Source: Providencia rettgeri (GTDB lineage Bacteria > Pseudomonadota > Gammaproteobacteria > Enterobacterales > Enterobacteriaceae). From it: DNA of 64,000 bases. The notes under the pieces were generated by a model. That model searched no databases. It was not told where the DNA came from and worked only from the letters and a program-made list of their open reading frames with translations. The DNA is taken from positions 124,001-188,000 of the forward strand of contig NZ_CP017671.1 of NCBI RefSeq assembly GCF_001874625.1, in the 5' to 3' direction. Position numbers and translations under genes: made by a program. This document shows positions 38,939 to 47,653 of the stretch, one piece after another; the stretch's first letter is position 1, and every line of letters begins with the position of its first letter.

Positions 38939-39496
38939 ATGACTAAACGTAAATTTATTACACGTACAGAAGTTAATTCTTTATTGGAGGCTACAAAGCA
39001 AGGTCGCTATCCTAATCGCGACTATTGTTTGTTATTAATGAGCTTTTTGCATGGGCTAAGAGTGAGTGAGCTCACTCATATCACAATGTCTGATATTGAT
39101 TTGGTGCAGAAAGTGATATTTATTAGGAGACTAAAAGGAGGGTTGTCTACCGTACAGCCTATAATTCCCGAAGAGTTTACTGTGATTGAAAAATGGCTAG
39201 TTGAACGAAACTCTTGGAAAACAGCAGGATCAGATTGTTTATTCATTTCACAGAAAGGAAGCCAAATTTCTCGTTATCAAATTTATCGTTTATTTGAACA
39301 GTATGGAAAAATAGCAGGGCTTCCTGTAAAGCTTCATCCTCATATGCTAAGGCACGCATGTGGTTATGCATTAGCTGATTTAGGTAGGGATACACGATTA
39401 ATCCAAGACTATTTAGGGCATCGAAATATCGCTCATACTGTCATTTATACTGCTAGTAATGAAAAAAGATTTAGCGGTATTTGGTCGAATAAATAA
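38939..39496 (+). CDS. FimB/MrpI-type tyrosine recombinase (fimbrial phase switch)
   Basis: 185 aa, a single catalytic domain without an N-terminal arm-binding part, as in FimB, FimE and MrpI. The catalytic set is complete: R41 (HGLRVSE), K66, H135/R138 (HMLRHA), H161 (LGHR) and Y170 (VIYTASN). DTRLIQDYLGHRNI and the ending FSGIW match the Fim recombinases closely. It stands 541 bp upstream of the inverted-repeat element at 40038-40350, which it very likely inverts. In P. mirabilis mrpI is divergent from mrpA; here it points toward operon 3. Confidence 0.9.
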   Translation: MTKRKFITRTEVNSLLEATKQGRYPNRDYCLLLMSFLHGLRVSELTHITMSDIDLVQKVIFIRRLKGGLSTVQPIIPEEFTVIEKWLVERNSWKTAGSDCLFISQKGSQISRYQIYRLFEQYGKIAGLPVKLHPHMLRHACGYALADLGRDTRLIQDYLGHRNIAHTVIYTASNEKRFSGIWSNK

Positions 39497-39559
39497 GCAA
39501 TTTAATGACTTGTGTCAACATAAAGCTAACATTAAACATAATAATATGAACTAAACACC

Positions 39560-39611
39560 AAGAATACCTCAGTTATTTAGGCAATTGATATGATAAAGCT
39601 GAGGTATTCTT
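39560..39611 (+). terminator. 13-bp perfect inverted repeat after the recombinase gene
   Basis: AAGAATACCTCAG (39560-39572) and its complement (39599-39611), 26 nt apart, 64 nt past the recombinase stop. It is probably a terminator for that gene, though the T-run is poor. Confidence 0.45.
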
Positions 39612-40037
39612 ATGCATATTAAGGGCAAAAATTATTTTTAAAGCCATAAATAAGATGTTCAAATGACTTATTTTCCAACCTCTAAAAATAAAATTAGTTA
39701 ATAATTTCATCTATTCTTTTTTTTGAATTATCATAATTTAATTACTCCAATTAAGGGTATCAGTAACCCGCTTGCGTTGTTAACTAATTGTTATCATATT
39801 TTAATCATTTCTTTTACAGTGATAGTCTATTTTGGATTGTCTAATAAAGTTTCTCTGTTAAATGGCGTGTTATAAGCGAGGTTTTTTAGATGATAAATTT
39901 ATATTTTTTGTTTTTGTAAGATTAAAAATCTATAGTTTGTGGTTTTTGATGTGTTGACGCAGTATGTAATAAGAAAATTAATCAATTATCGATGATAATC
40001 AACTGAATGAATAAAATGCCTATAAAAATCAAGCTAC

Positions 40038-40350
40038 AACGCAACATAATAAATCAAAATGTTTAAATTACCTAATAAGTATAATTATCAGGCTAACCAA
40101 AATCAAATAGCATAAAATTCTGTTACTGTAATGCATTTTAGAGGTAATTATTAATTAATGTAAAAAATTGTCATTAACAACAAAAAGTTATCATTCATGA
40201 TTTTTATATGCAATAAAACCAACCAGTCAAATAATCTAACTCTACCAGTTTAGTAGATATATTAAAGATTTTAATTCTGACGATTCTTATATAAAAAACA
40301 ATTTGTCTAAAACTTATTTAACGCAACATTTTGATTTATTTTGTTGCGTT
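40038..40350. repeat. Invertible DNA element (fim/mrp-type phase switch)
   Basis: Left repeat 40038-40063 and right repeat 40325-40350 are 26-bp inverted copies differing at one base. They flank 261 bp, close to the sizes known for the P. mirabilis mrp and E. coli fim switches. The element lies between a FimB-type recombinase gene and fimbrial operon 3. The best promoter inside (40078-40106) faces left, away from the operon, so the sequenced state is OFF (inference). Confidence 0.82.
40078..40106 (-). promoter_or_regulatory. Promoter inside the invertible element
   Basis: On the minus strand: TTGATT (40106-40101), 17-bp spacer containing GGTTAGCCT (40098-40090), TATACT (40083-40078). After inversion it would face operon 3 with its -10 about 125 nt before the MrpJ-like start. 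Confidence 0.65.
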
Positions 40351-40356
40351 TTTTTT
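40320..40356 (+). terminator. Intrinsic terminator formed by the right inverted repeat
   Basis: Perfect 9-bp stem AACGCAACA/TGTTGCGTT (40320-40328 with 40342-40350), 13-nt loop, then a run of eight T (40349-40356). Five bases of the left arm lie inside the invertible segment, so inversion replaces them and breaks the stem. Confidence 0.7.
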
Positions 40357-40434
40357 CATGTAAAAAATGAATTGTTTGTTTTATGAGCAGCTCTGATTGT
40401 TTTGCCACATTACACAAGGCTTTATTGGTGAGAT

Positions 40435-40824
40435 ATGAAAAGTAATAAATTAAAGACCAGTATAGATAGCTTTCAGAAAATACTAACCGAACAAATTGGC
40501 ATGGAATTATCCTATCTTAGAAAGGAGAAAGGGCTTAGTGGTAGTGAGTTAGCTAAAAAATTAAAGATATCACAACAACAAATATCTCGTTATGAAAGAG
40601 GAATATGTAGCATTAACTGTGGAATGCTATTTTCAATTTTATTCTATCTAGAAATCAGCCCGAGTGCATTTTTTGAAAGTGTATCATTGAAAATAAATGA
40701 AAAACATCCTAGTGCTAATTCATTTATTCATAATAGTGAGTGTTTGTCCGATGGAAAGGATAACTACCATTATATTTTTAATCGACAAACAGAAGTTATT
40801 TTAAATTCTTTATACAGCAAATAG
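40435..40824 (+). CDS. MrpJ-like HTH transcriptional regulator (fimbrial operon 3)
   Basis: 129 aa. The HTH (LRKEKGLSGSELAKKLKIS) carries SQQQISRYERG, and a ~50-residue C-terminal tail is longer than in the paralogues of operons 1 and 2. It is the first gene downstream of the invertible element, 83 nt before the major subunit, so its expression should switch together with the fimbria. A role in repressing motility when fimbriae are ON is inferred from P. mirabilis MrpJ. Confidence 0.82.
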   Translation: MKSNKLKTSIDSFQKILTEQIGMELSYLRKEKGLSGSELAKKLKISQQQISRYERGICSINCGMLFSILFYLEISPSAFFESVSLKINEKHPSANSFIHNSECLSDGKDNYHYIFNRQTEVILNSLYSK

Positions 40825-40906
40825 TTATTTTAAAAATAATAAATTCTAACTATGCCCTACATCATGTCGGGTAATCATCACGTTGTTATATATAAATGAG
40901 GTTCAA

Positions 40907-41470
40907 ATGAAAAAAGTATTTTTAGCCGCACTAGTTTCTGCCGCTATTGCATCTCCAGCACTGGCTGACCAAGGACATGGTAAAGTCACCTTTAAAGGTG
41001 AAATTATCGATGCACCTTGCTCAATTAGTTCAGATTCTATTGACCAAACAGTATGGTTAGGCCAAATCGCTAACTCTATTTTAGCGAATGGTGGTACTTC
41101 TAGCGCTAAACAATTCAATATTGAATTGGAAGACTGTGTATTCCCGAAAGATGCAGATGACAAAGTGTACAACGATAAAGTGAGTATCACATTCTCTGGT
41201 TCTAGCGCTGCTTTCAACTCTAAATTATTGGGTGTAACAGGTTTAGATGCAACAGACCCAACTATTGCTGGCAACGTAGGTATTCAATTAACGGATACTA
41301 ATGGTGCAGCATTAGATATGGGAGTTGCAACAGCTCAAGAACACCAATTACAAGCGGGTGATAATACATTGCGTTATAGCGCTTATGTACAAGGTGCGAA
41401 TGTTGCGGTTGATAAAATTCCATTAGGTAAATTTGAAGGCGTAACTAACTTTACCTTAACTTATAACTAA
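40907..41470 (+). CDS. Major fimbrial subunit, operon 3
   Basis: 187 aa from the ATG with GAGG upstream. It has a signal peptide to PALA, DQGHGKVTFKGEIIDAPCSISS, second Cys in LEDCVFP, and the ending VTNFTLTYN. It is a type 1-family pilin with the expected cysteine pair and C-terminal beta-zipper. An ATG 24 nt earlier would give an unlikely leader. Confidence 0.88.
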   Translation: MKKVFLAALVSAAIASPALADQGHGKVTFKGEIIDAPCSISSDSIDQTVWLGQIANSILANGGTSSAKQFNIELEDCVFPKDADDKVYNDKVSITFSGSSAAFNSKLLGVTGLDATDPTIAGNVGIQLTDTNGAALDMGVATAQEHQLQAGDNTLRYSAYVQGANVAVDKIPLGKFEGVTNFTLTYN

Positions 41471-41536
41471 TTGATTAGTTTAAGAGGAATACCTTTGTGT
41501 TCCTCTATTAATCACCAAACTAAGTCAGAGGTTAAA

Positions 41537-42082
41537 GTGAAAGGATTTATCTATTTGCGAAGAAAAGCATCTTCTCTATTTCTTCTAACATTATTTCTTT
41601 CGCCACAAATGGCAGCATCATCTCATGGATGGGGAAAAGTCACGATGAATGGCGAAATAGTCGATACTGCCTGCGCAATAGATATTGGGTCTAGGGATCA
41701 GACCATTAATATGGGGGTGCTTCCAACAAGCTATATTCGTGAAGTTGGGAAAGGCCCCATAAAAGAATTCAATATTAAGCTCATTGATTGTCGTTGGGAA
41801 AAATATTCGAAAGATAATAACGAATGGAATTCACTCGAAGTCACTTTTGATGGCCCATCTGAAGGTGATTTTTTCACACTCTCGGGTGAAGCAAAAGGAG
41901 TGCAATTGGCATTGCATGATATATCTGGATATTCCATTACACCAGGAAAGCCATTACCTGTATTAGGAATTACGCCAGGGACAATGATCCTGAAATATCA
42001 AATGCAATTAGTCACCAATTATCATCCTGTTAAAGCGGGTAATTACCAAACCTTATTAAGGTTCAAGGTCGATTATTATTAA
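41537..42082 (+). CDS. Minor fimbrial subunit, operon 3 (FimI/MrpB-like)
   Basis: 181 aa from a GTG with AGAGG upstream; an upstream TTG (41471) abuts the previous gene but gives no signal peptide. Then HGWGKVTMNGEIVDTACAID, second Cys in LIDCRWE, and LLRFKVDYY at the end. It lies between major pilin and usher, as FimI, MrpB or PapH do. Confidence 0.76.
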   Translation: MKGFIYLRRKASSLFLLTLFLSPQMAASSHGWGKVTMNGEIVDTACAIDIGSRDQTINMGVLPTSYIREVGKGPIKEFNIKLIDCRWEKYSKDNNEWNSLEVTFDGPSEGDFFTLSGEAKGVQLALHDISGYSITPGKPLPVLGITPGTMILKYQMQLVTNYHPVKAGNYQTLLRFKVDYY

Positions 42083-42120
42083 TTCTAAGAAATTATATTG
42101 GTGTTTTAGGGATGTTTTTT

Positions 42121-44643
42121 ATGTTTTTTAAACAACACAAAATAAACATAATAACGACAACGATAATGATTACATTTGGAACATTATCCGCTCAGTTATA
42201 TGCTGCTGATACTATACAATTTAATACGGCGTTATTTGATTTAGAAGACAAAAAAAACATTGATATTAAGCAATTTTCACGTGCTGGCTATATTATGCCT
42301 GGCACCTATCCCCTCAAAGTACAAGTCAATAAAGAAACTTTACCTGAGCAACGGTTTTCATTCTATGCGCCAGAGAATGACCCTGAAGATAGCCTCGTTT
42401 GTATCACACCAGAACAAGTCCAACAGCTAGGGTTAACAGCCAGTTCGTTGAAGCAAATTACGTGGTGGCATAATAATGAGTGTCTTGATTTATCCAGCTT
42501 ACCCGGCTTTCAAGCTCGAGGGGATTTATCTGACTCAACATTGTATCTGAGTATACCTCAAGCCTACCTTGAATATAGAACAGCTAATTGGGACCCGCCC
42601 TCTCTGTGGGATGAAGGGGTTTCAGGGGCTATTTTAGACTACAATATAAACGCAAGAGCGAATAAGCCTCATGATAACAATAGCAACTATAATGTGACAG
42701 CAAATGGTGTCGCAGGTGTGAACCTTGGTGCATGGCGTTTCAGGGGAGATTGGCAGGGACGTGCTCAACGAGAAAATGGCTCGAACAGTAAAAATGAGCA
42801 TGATTTTCAATGGAGCCGACTATACGCCTATAAAGCGTTAACCAGTATTAAAGCGAAATTGACCTTAGGTGAGGACTATTTTAACACGGATTTATTCGAC
42901 AGTTTTCGATTTACAGGTATTGGCTTACGCTCTGATATCTTAATGTTGCCGCCTAATTTACGTGGCTATGCACCTGAAATAACGGGTGTTGCGACGACAA
43001 ATGCGACGGTGATTGTTAGCCAACAAGGGCGGATTATTTATCAAGAACAAGTCGCTGCGGGTCCTTTCCGTATCCAAAATTTAAGTGATGCGACGACGGG
43101 AAAACTGGATGTTCGAATCGAAGAGCAGGATGGTTCGGTTCAAGAATATCAGGTTGAAACAGCCAATATCCCTTATTTAACTCGACCAGGTAGTATTCGA
43201 TATAAATTAGCGATGGGTCGTCCAACGGATATGGATCATCATGTCAATGGAGATACATTTGCGAGTGGTGAAATGTCGTGGGGTGTCACTAATGGTTGGT
43301 CATTGCTTGCAGGCTCATTAAATAGCCAAGACTATAATGCATTCAACGTGGGTGTAGGCCGAGACTTACTGGCATTTGGTGCCTTATCTTTCGATATTAC
43401 GCATTCAATTGCAAATATTCCTAATGATAAAAAACTCACGGGTAATTCTTATCGAATAAACTATTCAAAACGTTTTGATGACTATGATAGCCAAGTTCAA
43501 TTCGCGGGTTACCGATTCTCAGAACGCAGCTTTATGACTGTAACCGATTTTTTAACGGTTAAAGATTCAGGTGAGCGTCAAGGTAGTAATAAAGAAATGT
43601 ATGTGATTTCTTTAAATAAAAACTTTAGGGAATCGAGAATTACAGCTTATTTAAACTACTCGCACCAGACTTATTGGGATAAGCCAGAAAGTAATCGCTA
43701 CAATTTAATGGTGACAAAAACCTTAGATTGGGGAAGCCTGAAGAACATTAATATTTCGTTATCGGCTTATCGCAATAAATATAATGAAACAAATGATGAT
43801 GGCCTGTATATCTCAGCGTCAATGCCTTGGGGAAATGGTGCAAATATTGGTTATTCATTGCAAGCAACACGTGATGATACCGTTAATCGAGCAACCTATT
43901 ATGACAAATTGTCCGATAGAACCAATTATCAAGTCAGTGCAGGTTCGACCAACAAAGGTGGAACCGCAAGCACCTATATTACCCATTATGGTGATAATAC
44001 TAAGTTAACTGCAAATGCCAGCTATATTCACAATAATTACACGTCATTTGGGGTAGGGGCACAAGGCGGGTTTACCATGACTTTAAATGGTGCGGATGCT
44101 CACCGAGTCTCAAATATTGGCGGAACTCGTTTACTGATTGACACCGATGGTGTGGCTAAGATCCCTGTATCAGACCGAGGTATCCCTATTGCATCAAATG
44201 CATTTGGTAAAGTGGTTGTTCCTGACTTAAATAGTTACTACCGCAGTAAAGTTAAAGTTGATTTAAACGCATTACCGAATAATGCCGAAGTAACGGATTC
44301 TATTGTTCAAGCGACATTAACAGAAGGTGCGATTGGCTATCGCAAATTTAATGTACTGTCTGGTGAAAAGATGATGCTTTCAATGCGTATGTCTGACGGT
44401 TCTGCACCGCCATTTGGTGCTCAGATTACGAATTTGAAAGGAAAAGAAACGGGAATAGTCACCGATAATGGATATGCCTATGTTAGTGGTATCAACCCAA
44501 ATGAAGTCATGATTATTCATTGGGGTGGCGAAGCACAATGTGAAATTAATTTTCCAGAAAATTTAGAAACAATTCATCAAGGATTATTTATTCCTTGTAA
44601 ACCATTATCAAATAAACGTAATGAAGCAGATAATAATCTGTAG
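42121..44643 (+). CDS. Fimbrial outer-membrane usher, operon 3
   Basis: 840 aa from the ATG at 42121 (TAGGG nine bases upstream); another ATG at 42112 is possible. Signal peptide, then IQFNTALFDLEDKKNIDIKQF, LPPNLRGYAPEITGVATTNA, IPYLTRPGSIRYKL, APPFGAQITNLKG and the C-terminal Cys pair. Usher precedes chaperone, the MR/P and Pap order, not the E. coli fim order. Confidence 0.93.
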   Translation: MFFKQHKINIITTTIMITFGTLSAQLYAADTIQFNTALFDLEDKKNIDIKQFSRAGYIMPGTYPLKVQVNKETLPEQRFSFYAPENDPEDSLVCITPEQVQQLGLTASSLKQITWWHNNECLDLSSLPGFQARGDLSDSTLYLSIPQAYLEYRTANWDPPSLWDEGVSGAILDYNINARANKPHDNNSNYNVTANGVAGVNLGAWRFRGDWQGRAQRENGSNSKNEHDFQWSRLYAYKALTSIKAKLTLGEDYFNTDLFDSFRFTGIGLRSDILMLPPNLRGYAPEITGVATTNATVIVSQQGRIIYQEQVAAGPFRIQNLSDATTGKLDVRIEEQDGSVQEYQVETANIPYLTRPGSIRYKLAMGRPTDMDHHVNGDTFASGEMSWGVTNGWSLLAGSLNSQDYNAFNVGVGRDLLAFGALSFDITHSIANIPNDKKLTGNSYRINYSKRFDDYDSQVQFAGYRFSERSFMTVTDFLTVKDSGERQGSNKEMYVISLNKNFRESRITAYLNYSHQTYWDKPESNRYNLMVTKTLDWGSLKNINISLSAYRNKYNETNDDGLYISASMPWGNGANIGYSLQATRDDTVNRATYYDKLSDRTNYQVSAGSTNKGGTASTYITHYGDNTKLTANASYIHNNYTSFGVGAQGGFTMTLNGADAHRVSNIGGTRLLIDTDGVAKIPVSDRGIPIASNAFGKVVVPDLNSYYRSKVKVDLNALPNNAEVTDSIVQATLTEGAIGYRKFNVLSGEKMMLSMRMSDGSAPPFGAQITNLKGKETGIVTDNGYAYVSGINPNEVMIIHWGGEAQCEINFPENLETIHQGLFIPCKPLSNKRNEADNNL

Positions 44644-44656
44644 ATGAGTGATTGCT

Positions 44657-45406
44657 ATGAAAAAATTAACTAATTTATATATCAGTACTATTTTACTAAG
44701 TTGTTTAGTTAGCGGAAGCGCATTCTCGGCAATTGCTTTAGATAGAACCCGAGTTATTTTTAATGGCGATCAAAAAAGCGTTTCAATTACTATTACTAAT
44801 AAAAATAATCAACTGCCTTATTTGGCTCAAGGGTGGGTTGAAAATATTCAAGGGGTAAAAATTACTTCACCGTTTGCAGTATTACCTCCGGTGCAAAGAG
44901 TTGAACCCGAAAAATCAAGCCAAGTCCGTATTGAAGCGCTCCCTGAAATTAGTCAGTTACCTCAGGACAGAGAAAGTGTTTATTACTTTAATTTAAGGGA
45001 GATCCCACCAAAAAGTGATAAGCCGAATGTTTTGCAATTGGCGTTACAAAGCAAAATTAAATTATTTTATCGCCCTAAAAGTATCATGCTAAGTGAAACA
45101 GAAATGCTGAATAACCCTTGGCAAGAAAAAACACAGCTTATTAAGCAAGGTGACCAATATATCATTAAAAATCCAACTCCCTTTTATATCACGATTATTG
45201 GTGCAGCTGAACGTAAAGATTCACCAGTAAATCAGAATTTTAAGGCAGTTATGGTTGCACCATTTAGTGAAGAAAAATTAGGGGTTCCAAGTTCTACTGT
45301 GGGATCAAACCCAGTATTGACCTATATAAATGATTATGGCGGCCGACCAAAACTTCAATTTAAATGCCAAGCAAACACATGTCAGGTTGTTCCTGAAAAT
45401 AAATAG
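44657..45406 (+). CDS. Periplasmic fimbrial chaperone, operon 3
   Basis: 249 aa PapD-like: signal peptide to AFSA, IALDRTRVIFNGDQKSV, PQDRESVYYFNLREIPPKSDK and SKIKLFYRPKSI. The ATG at 44657 gives a proper signal peptide; a GTG at 44648 is in frame. It begins 13 nt after the usher stop. Confidence 0.92.
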   Translation: MKKLTNLYISTILLSCLVSGSAFSAIALDRTRVIFNGDQKSVSITITNKNNQLPYLAQGWVENIQGVKITSPFAVLPPVQRVEPEKSSQVRIEALPEISQLPQDRESVYYFNLREIPPKSDKPNVLQLALQSKIKLFYRPKSIMLSETEMLNNPWQEKTQLIKQGDQYIIKNPTPFYITIIGAAERKDSPVNQNFKAVMVAPFSEEKLGVPSSTVGSNPVLTYINDYGGRPKLQFKCQANTCQVVPENK

Positions 45407-45414
45407 AGAGGAAA

Positions 45415-46032
45415 ATGATGATTAATCAAAAAAGCTTTTCCCTACTCTTTGGATTATCTCTCATATTTCATTCATCTGTTATATATGCGGCATCAAATAA
45501 TGCCTTTTATAACACGACAGGAAATTGGGATGTTGAAGGTGCAAATGGCAAAATTTTCGTTTATGGCTCGTTAACGGAAAGCGCCTGCCATTTATCGATG
45601 GATTCTGCATTTCAATCTGTTGATTTAGGTAACATTGAAACGGCATCATTAAAAACAATTGGGGCTCAAGGCCACAAGACACCGATAAACATCGAATTAT
45701 TGGATTGTATCGAAACCCCAACTGTTTTGCGAAACAATAAATCAGGTAATGTTACATGGAGTATTTCTCAGCCTGGCATGAAAATTAGGTTTATCACGCC
45801 AGTTGTTCCTTTTAGGCCGAACATAGCGAAAGTTGAAGGTGTGAATGGACTTGGATTACAGATAACTAATCCTAAAGGGAAAGAAATTGCTTTTGGTGAG
45901 TATAGTGAACCTGAGCTTATTTCTACGGGGCAAAATATTTTAACTTATTATGTAGCACCCGTAAGAATTGCAGAGAAATTACAAGCAGGGGCTTATCGAA
46001 GTGTTATTTCTTTTCAAATAACGTATGAATAA
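45415..46032 (+). CDS. Minor fimbrial subunit, operon 3
   Basis: 205 aa with a signal peptide (to YAAS), KIFVYGSLTESACHLSM, second Cys in LLDCIE, and SVISFQITYE at the end. It is longer than most subunits. GAGAGGA precedes the start. It occupies the place of the tip-fibrillum subunits (FimF or MrpE/F). No specific orthologue is recognised. Confidence 0.74.
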   Translation: MMINQKSFSLLFGLSLIFHSSVIYAASNNAFYNTTGNWDVEGANGKIFVYGSLTESACHLSMDSAFQSVDLGNIETASLKTIGAQGHKTPINIELLDCIETPTVLRNNKSGNVTWSISQPGMKIRFITPVVPFRPNIAKVEGVNGLGLQITNPKGKEIAFGEYSEPELISTGQNILTYYVAPVRIAEKLQAGAYRSVISFQITYE

Positions 46033-46071
46033 TCTTAATAGATTGTCTGATATAGCATTGAAGGTATTTAT

Positions 46072-46638
46072 ATGAATAACTTAAATTTCAATTTTTATAA
46101 ATTTAAAAAAATAATACTCTCCATGCTATTTAGTTTGTTATTTTTTTCGTTACCGAGCCATGCCAAAAATGGCCAAATAGGTGAAATTAAAATACGAGGG
46201 CAGCTTGTCGCTGAAGCTTGTACAGTAAGGCCTGGTGATGAAAATATCATTGTGGACTTTGGTACTATCGTTAATAAGTACCTCTATATTAACCAAAAAA
46301 CGCCACTTGAAAATTTTAATATTCATTTAGATGATTGTGATAATAGTATTTTTAAAACAGTGACCGTTAAATTTACAGGAAGCGAAAATACTCATTTACC
46401 TGGCCTTCTTGCATTAGATTCTGGCAGCATGGCTTCGGGGATCGGAATTGAAATCTTAGAATATAGTGGTAAAAAAATCCCCATTAATAGTTCGACATCT
46501 GCATACAATCTAGAGAATGGTACGAATATTTTAAGTTTTAATGCAAATGTACAAGGGGAACCCGACGCAATAAAAAATAAAAGTATTGCGTTTGGCCATT
46601 TTACTGCAACCGCTGTTTTTAGTTTAATTTATGATTAA
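46072..46638 (+). CDS. Minor fimbrial subunit, operon 3 (FimG/FimF-like position)
   Basis: 188 aa pilin: signal peptide to SHA, KIRGQLVAEACTVRPGDEN, IVDFGTIVNKYLY, second Cys in LDDCDNS, and ATAVFSLIYD. GAAGG supports the ATG. It lies directly before the FimH-like adhesin, so it is the likely adaptor (inference). Confidence 0.76.
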   Translation: MNNLNFNFYKFKKIILSMLFSLLFFSLPSHAKNGQIGEIKIRGQLVAEACTVRPGDENIIVDFGTIVNKYLYINQKTPLENFNIHLDDCDNSIFKTVTVKFTGSENTHLPGLLALDSGSMASGIGIEILEYSGKKIPINSSTSAYNLENGTNILSFNANVQGEPDAIKNKSIAFGHFTATAVFSLIYD

Positions 46639-46651
46639 GGTATCAGTAACA

Positions 46652-47653
46652 ATGAAGATATTAATATTACTTCTCGCAACCTTATTATTTTCTCCGGCCA
46701 TTTTTGCATTCCAGTGTAAAACTAATGGGGGACAAGAAGTTGGTGGGGGAACGCAAAGCATTTATGATGTTCCTCTCGATAATGATATTTTTGCTGTACC
46801 TAATCGTATAAATGAATTCGCGGATGTGAGTGATTTTATGACCTGCCGTAATGAAGCCCCCAATGCTTATGTCGATTATTTAAATGTGACTGGTGCTGAC
46901 CTTGGCCCTGTATTTAAGAATAACCCTGAATTAAAAGCGGGTGTCGTCGTGCGCGGTGCTTATTATTTAGCACCATTTAGCGGTAAAGAAATTCAAGTAT
47001 TTCGTTTAACTACAGCAAGTGAACCTTTACAAATTAAATTATATTTACAGGTAAATGTTAAACCAACGCCATCAGTATTGGTTAGAAAAGGCGATTTGCT
47101 GATGACATTAGATCTCCATAAATATGCGACATTTGTAAATAGTAATCAGCATATTGACCACGCTTATTTTAAATGGAATTTTTATGCAGGTAACGACGTG
47201 GTTGTTGGAACAGGTACATGTGATATTAATGATAACCAAATCATCATTGTTGATTTTGAAACAGTAAATGCATCGGGTATTTCAACGGTGGGGAGTGCAA
47301 GCCGTTTTCAACGTAACGCAGAAATCACTTATAGTTGCGAAGATAATAATCTGACAGCGCCAATAAAGATGATTATTAGCGGAGAAACGTCGACTTTTTC
47401 ATCTGATGCTTTACTTGTTAGAACTGGAGATATTGGTAGCCAAGGTCCTATTATGCCTGGATTGGGTGTTGAGATTTATCATCAAGGGCAAAGAGTTTCC
47501 CCTATGAATGGGCACTTCGATTCAAAAATAGAAAATGGGCATGGTAGAGATACATTAATGTTTACGCTAGTTAAAAAACCTAATTTATCTCCAAATGAAT
47601 TGATAGAAGGCCAGTTTAGTTCAGCAGCGACCATTATTATGTCCACTCCGTAG
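46652..47653 (+). CDS. FimH-like tip adhesin, operon 3
   Basis: 333 aa. Signal peptide cleavage after IFA gives a mature N-terminal Phe followed by QCKTNGG, as in FimH (FACKTANG). The lectin domain then follows FimH in GGGTQSIYDVPL, FMTCRNEAPNAYVDYLNV (FimH FCHNDYPETITDYVTL), and YFKWNFYAGNDVVVGTGTCDI (FVWNIYANNDVVVPTGGCDV), then a pilin domain ending AATIIMSTP. FimH pocket positions F1, N46, D54 and D140 appear kept; D47 is Glu and the tyrosine-gate Y48 is Ala. Mannose binding is plausible but not proven. I chose the ATG at 46652 for its signal peptide; 46631 is the alternative. Confidence 0.8.
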   Translation: MKILILLLATLLFSPAIFAFQCKTNGGQEVGGGTQSIYDVPLDNDIFAVPNRINEFADVSDFMTCRNEAPNAYVDYLNVTGADLGPVFKNNPELKAGVVVRGAYYLAPFSGKEIQVFRLTTASEPLQIKLYLQVNVKPTPSVLVRKGDLLMTLDLHKYATFVNSNQHIDHAYFKWNFYAGNDVVVGTGTCDINDNQIIIVDFETVNASGISTVGSASRFQRNAEITYSCEDNNLTAPIKMIISGETSTFSSDALLVRTGDIGSQGPIMPGLGVEIYHQGQRVSPMNGHFDSKIENGHGRDTLMFTLVKKPNLSPNELIEGQFSSAATIIMSTP

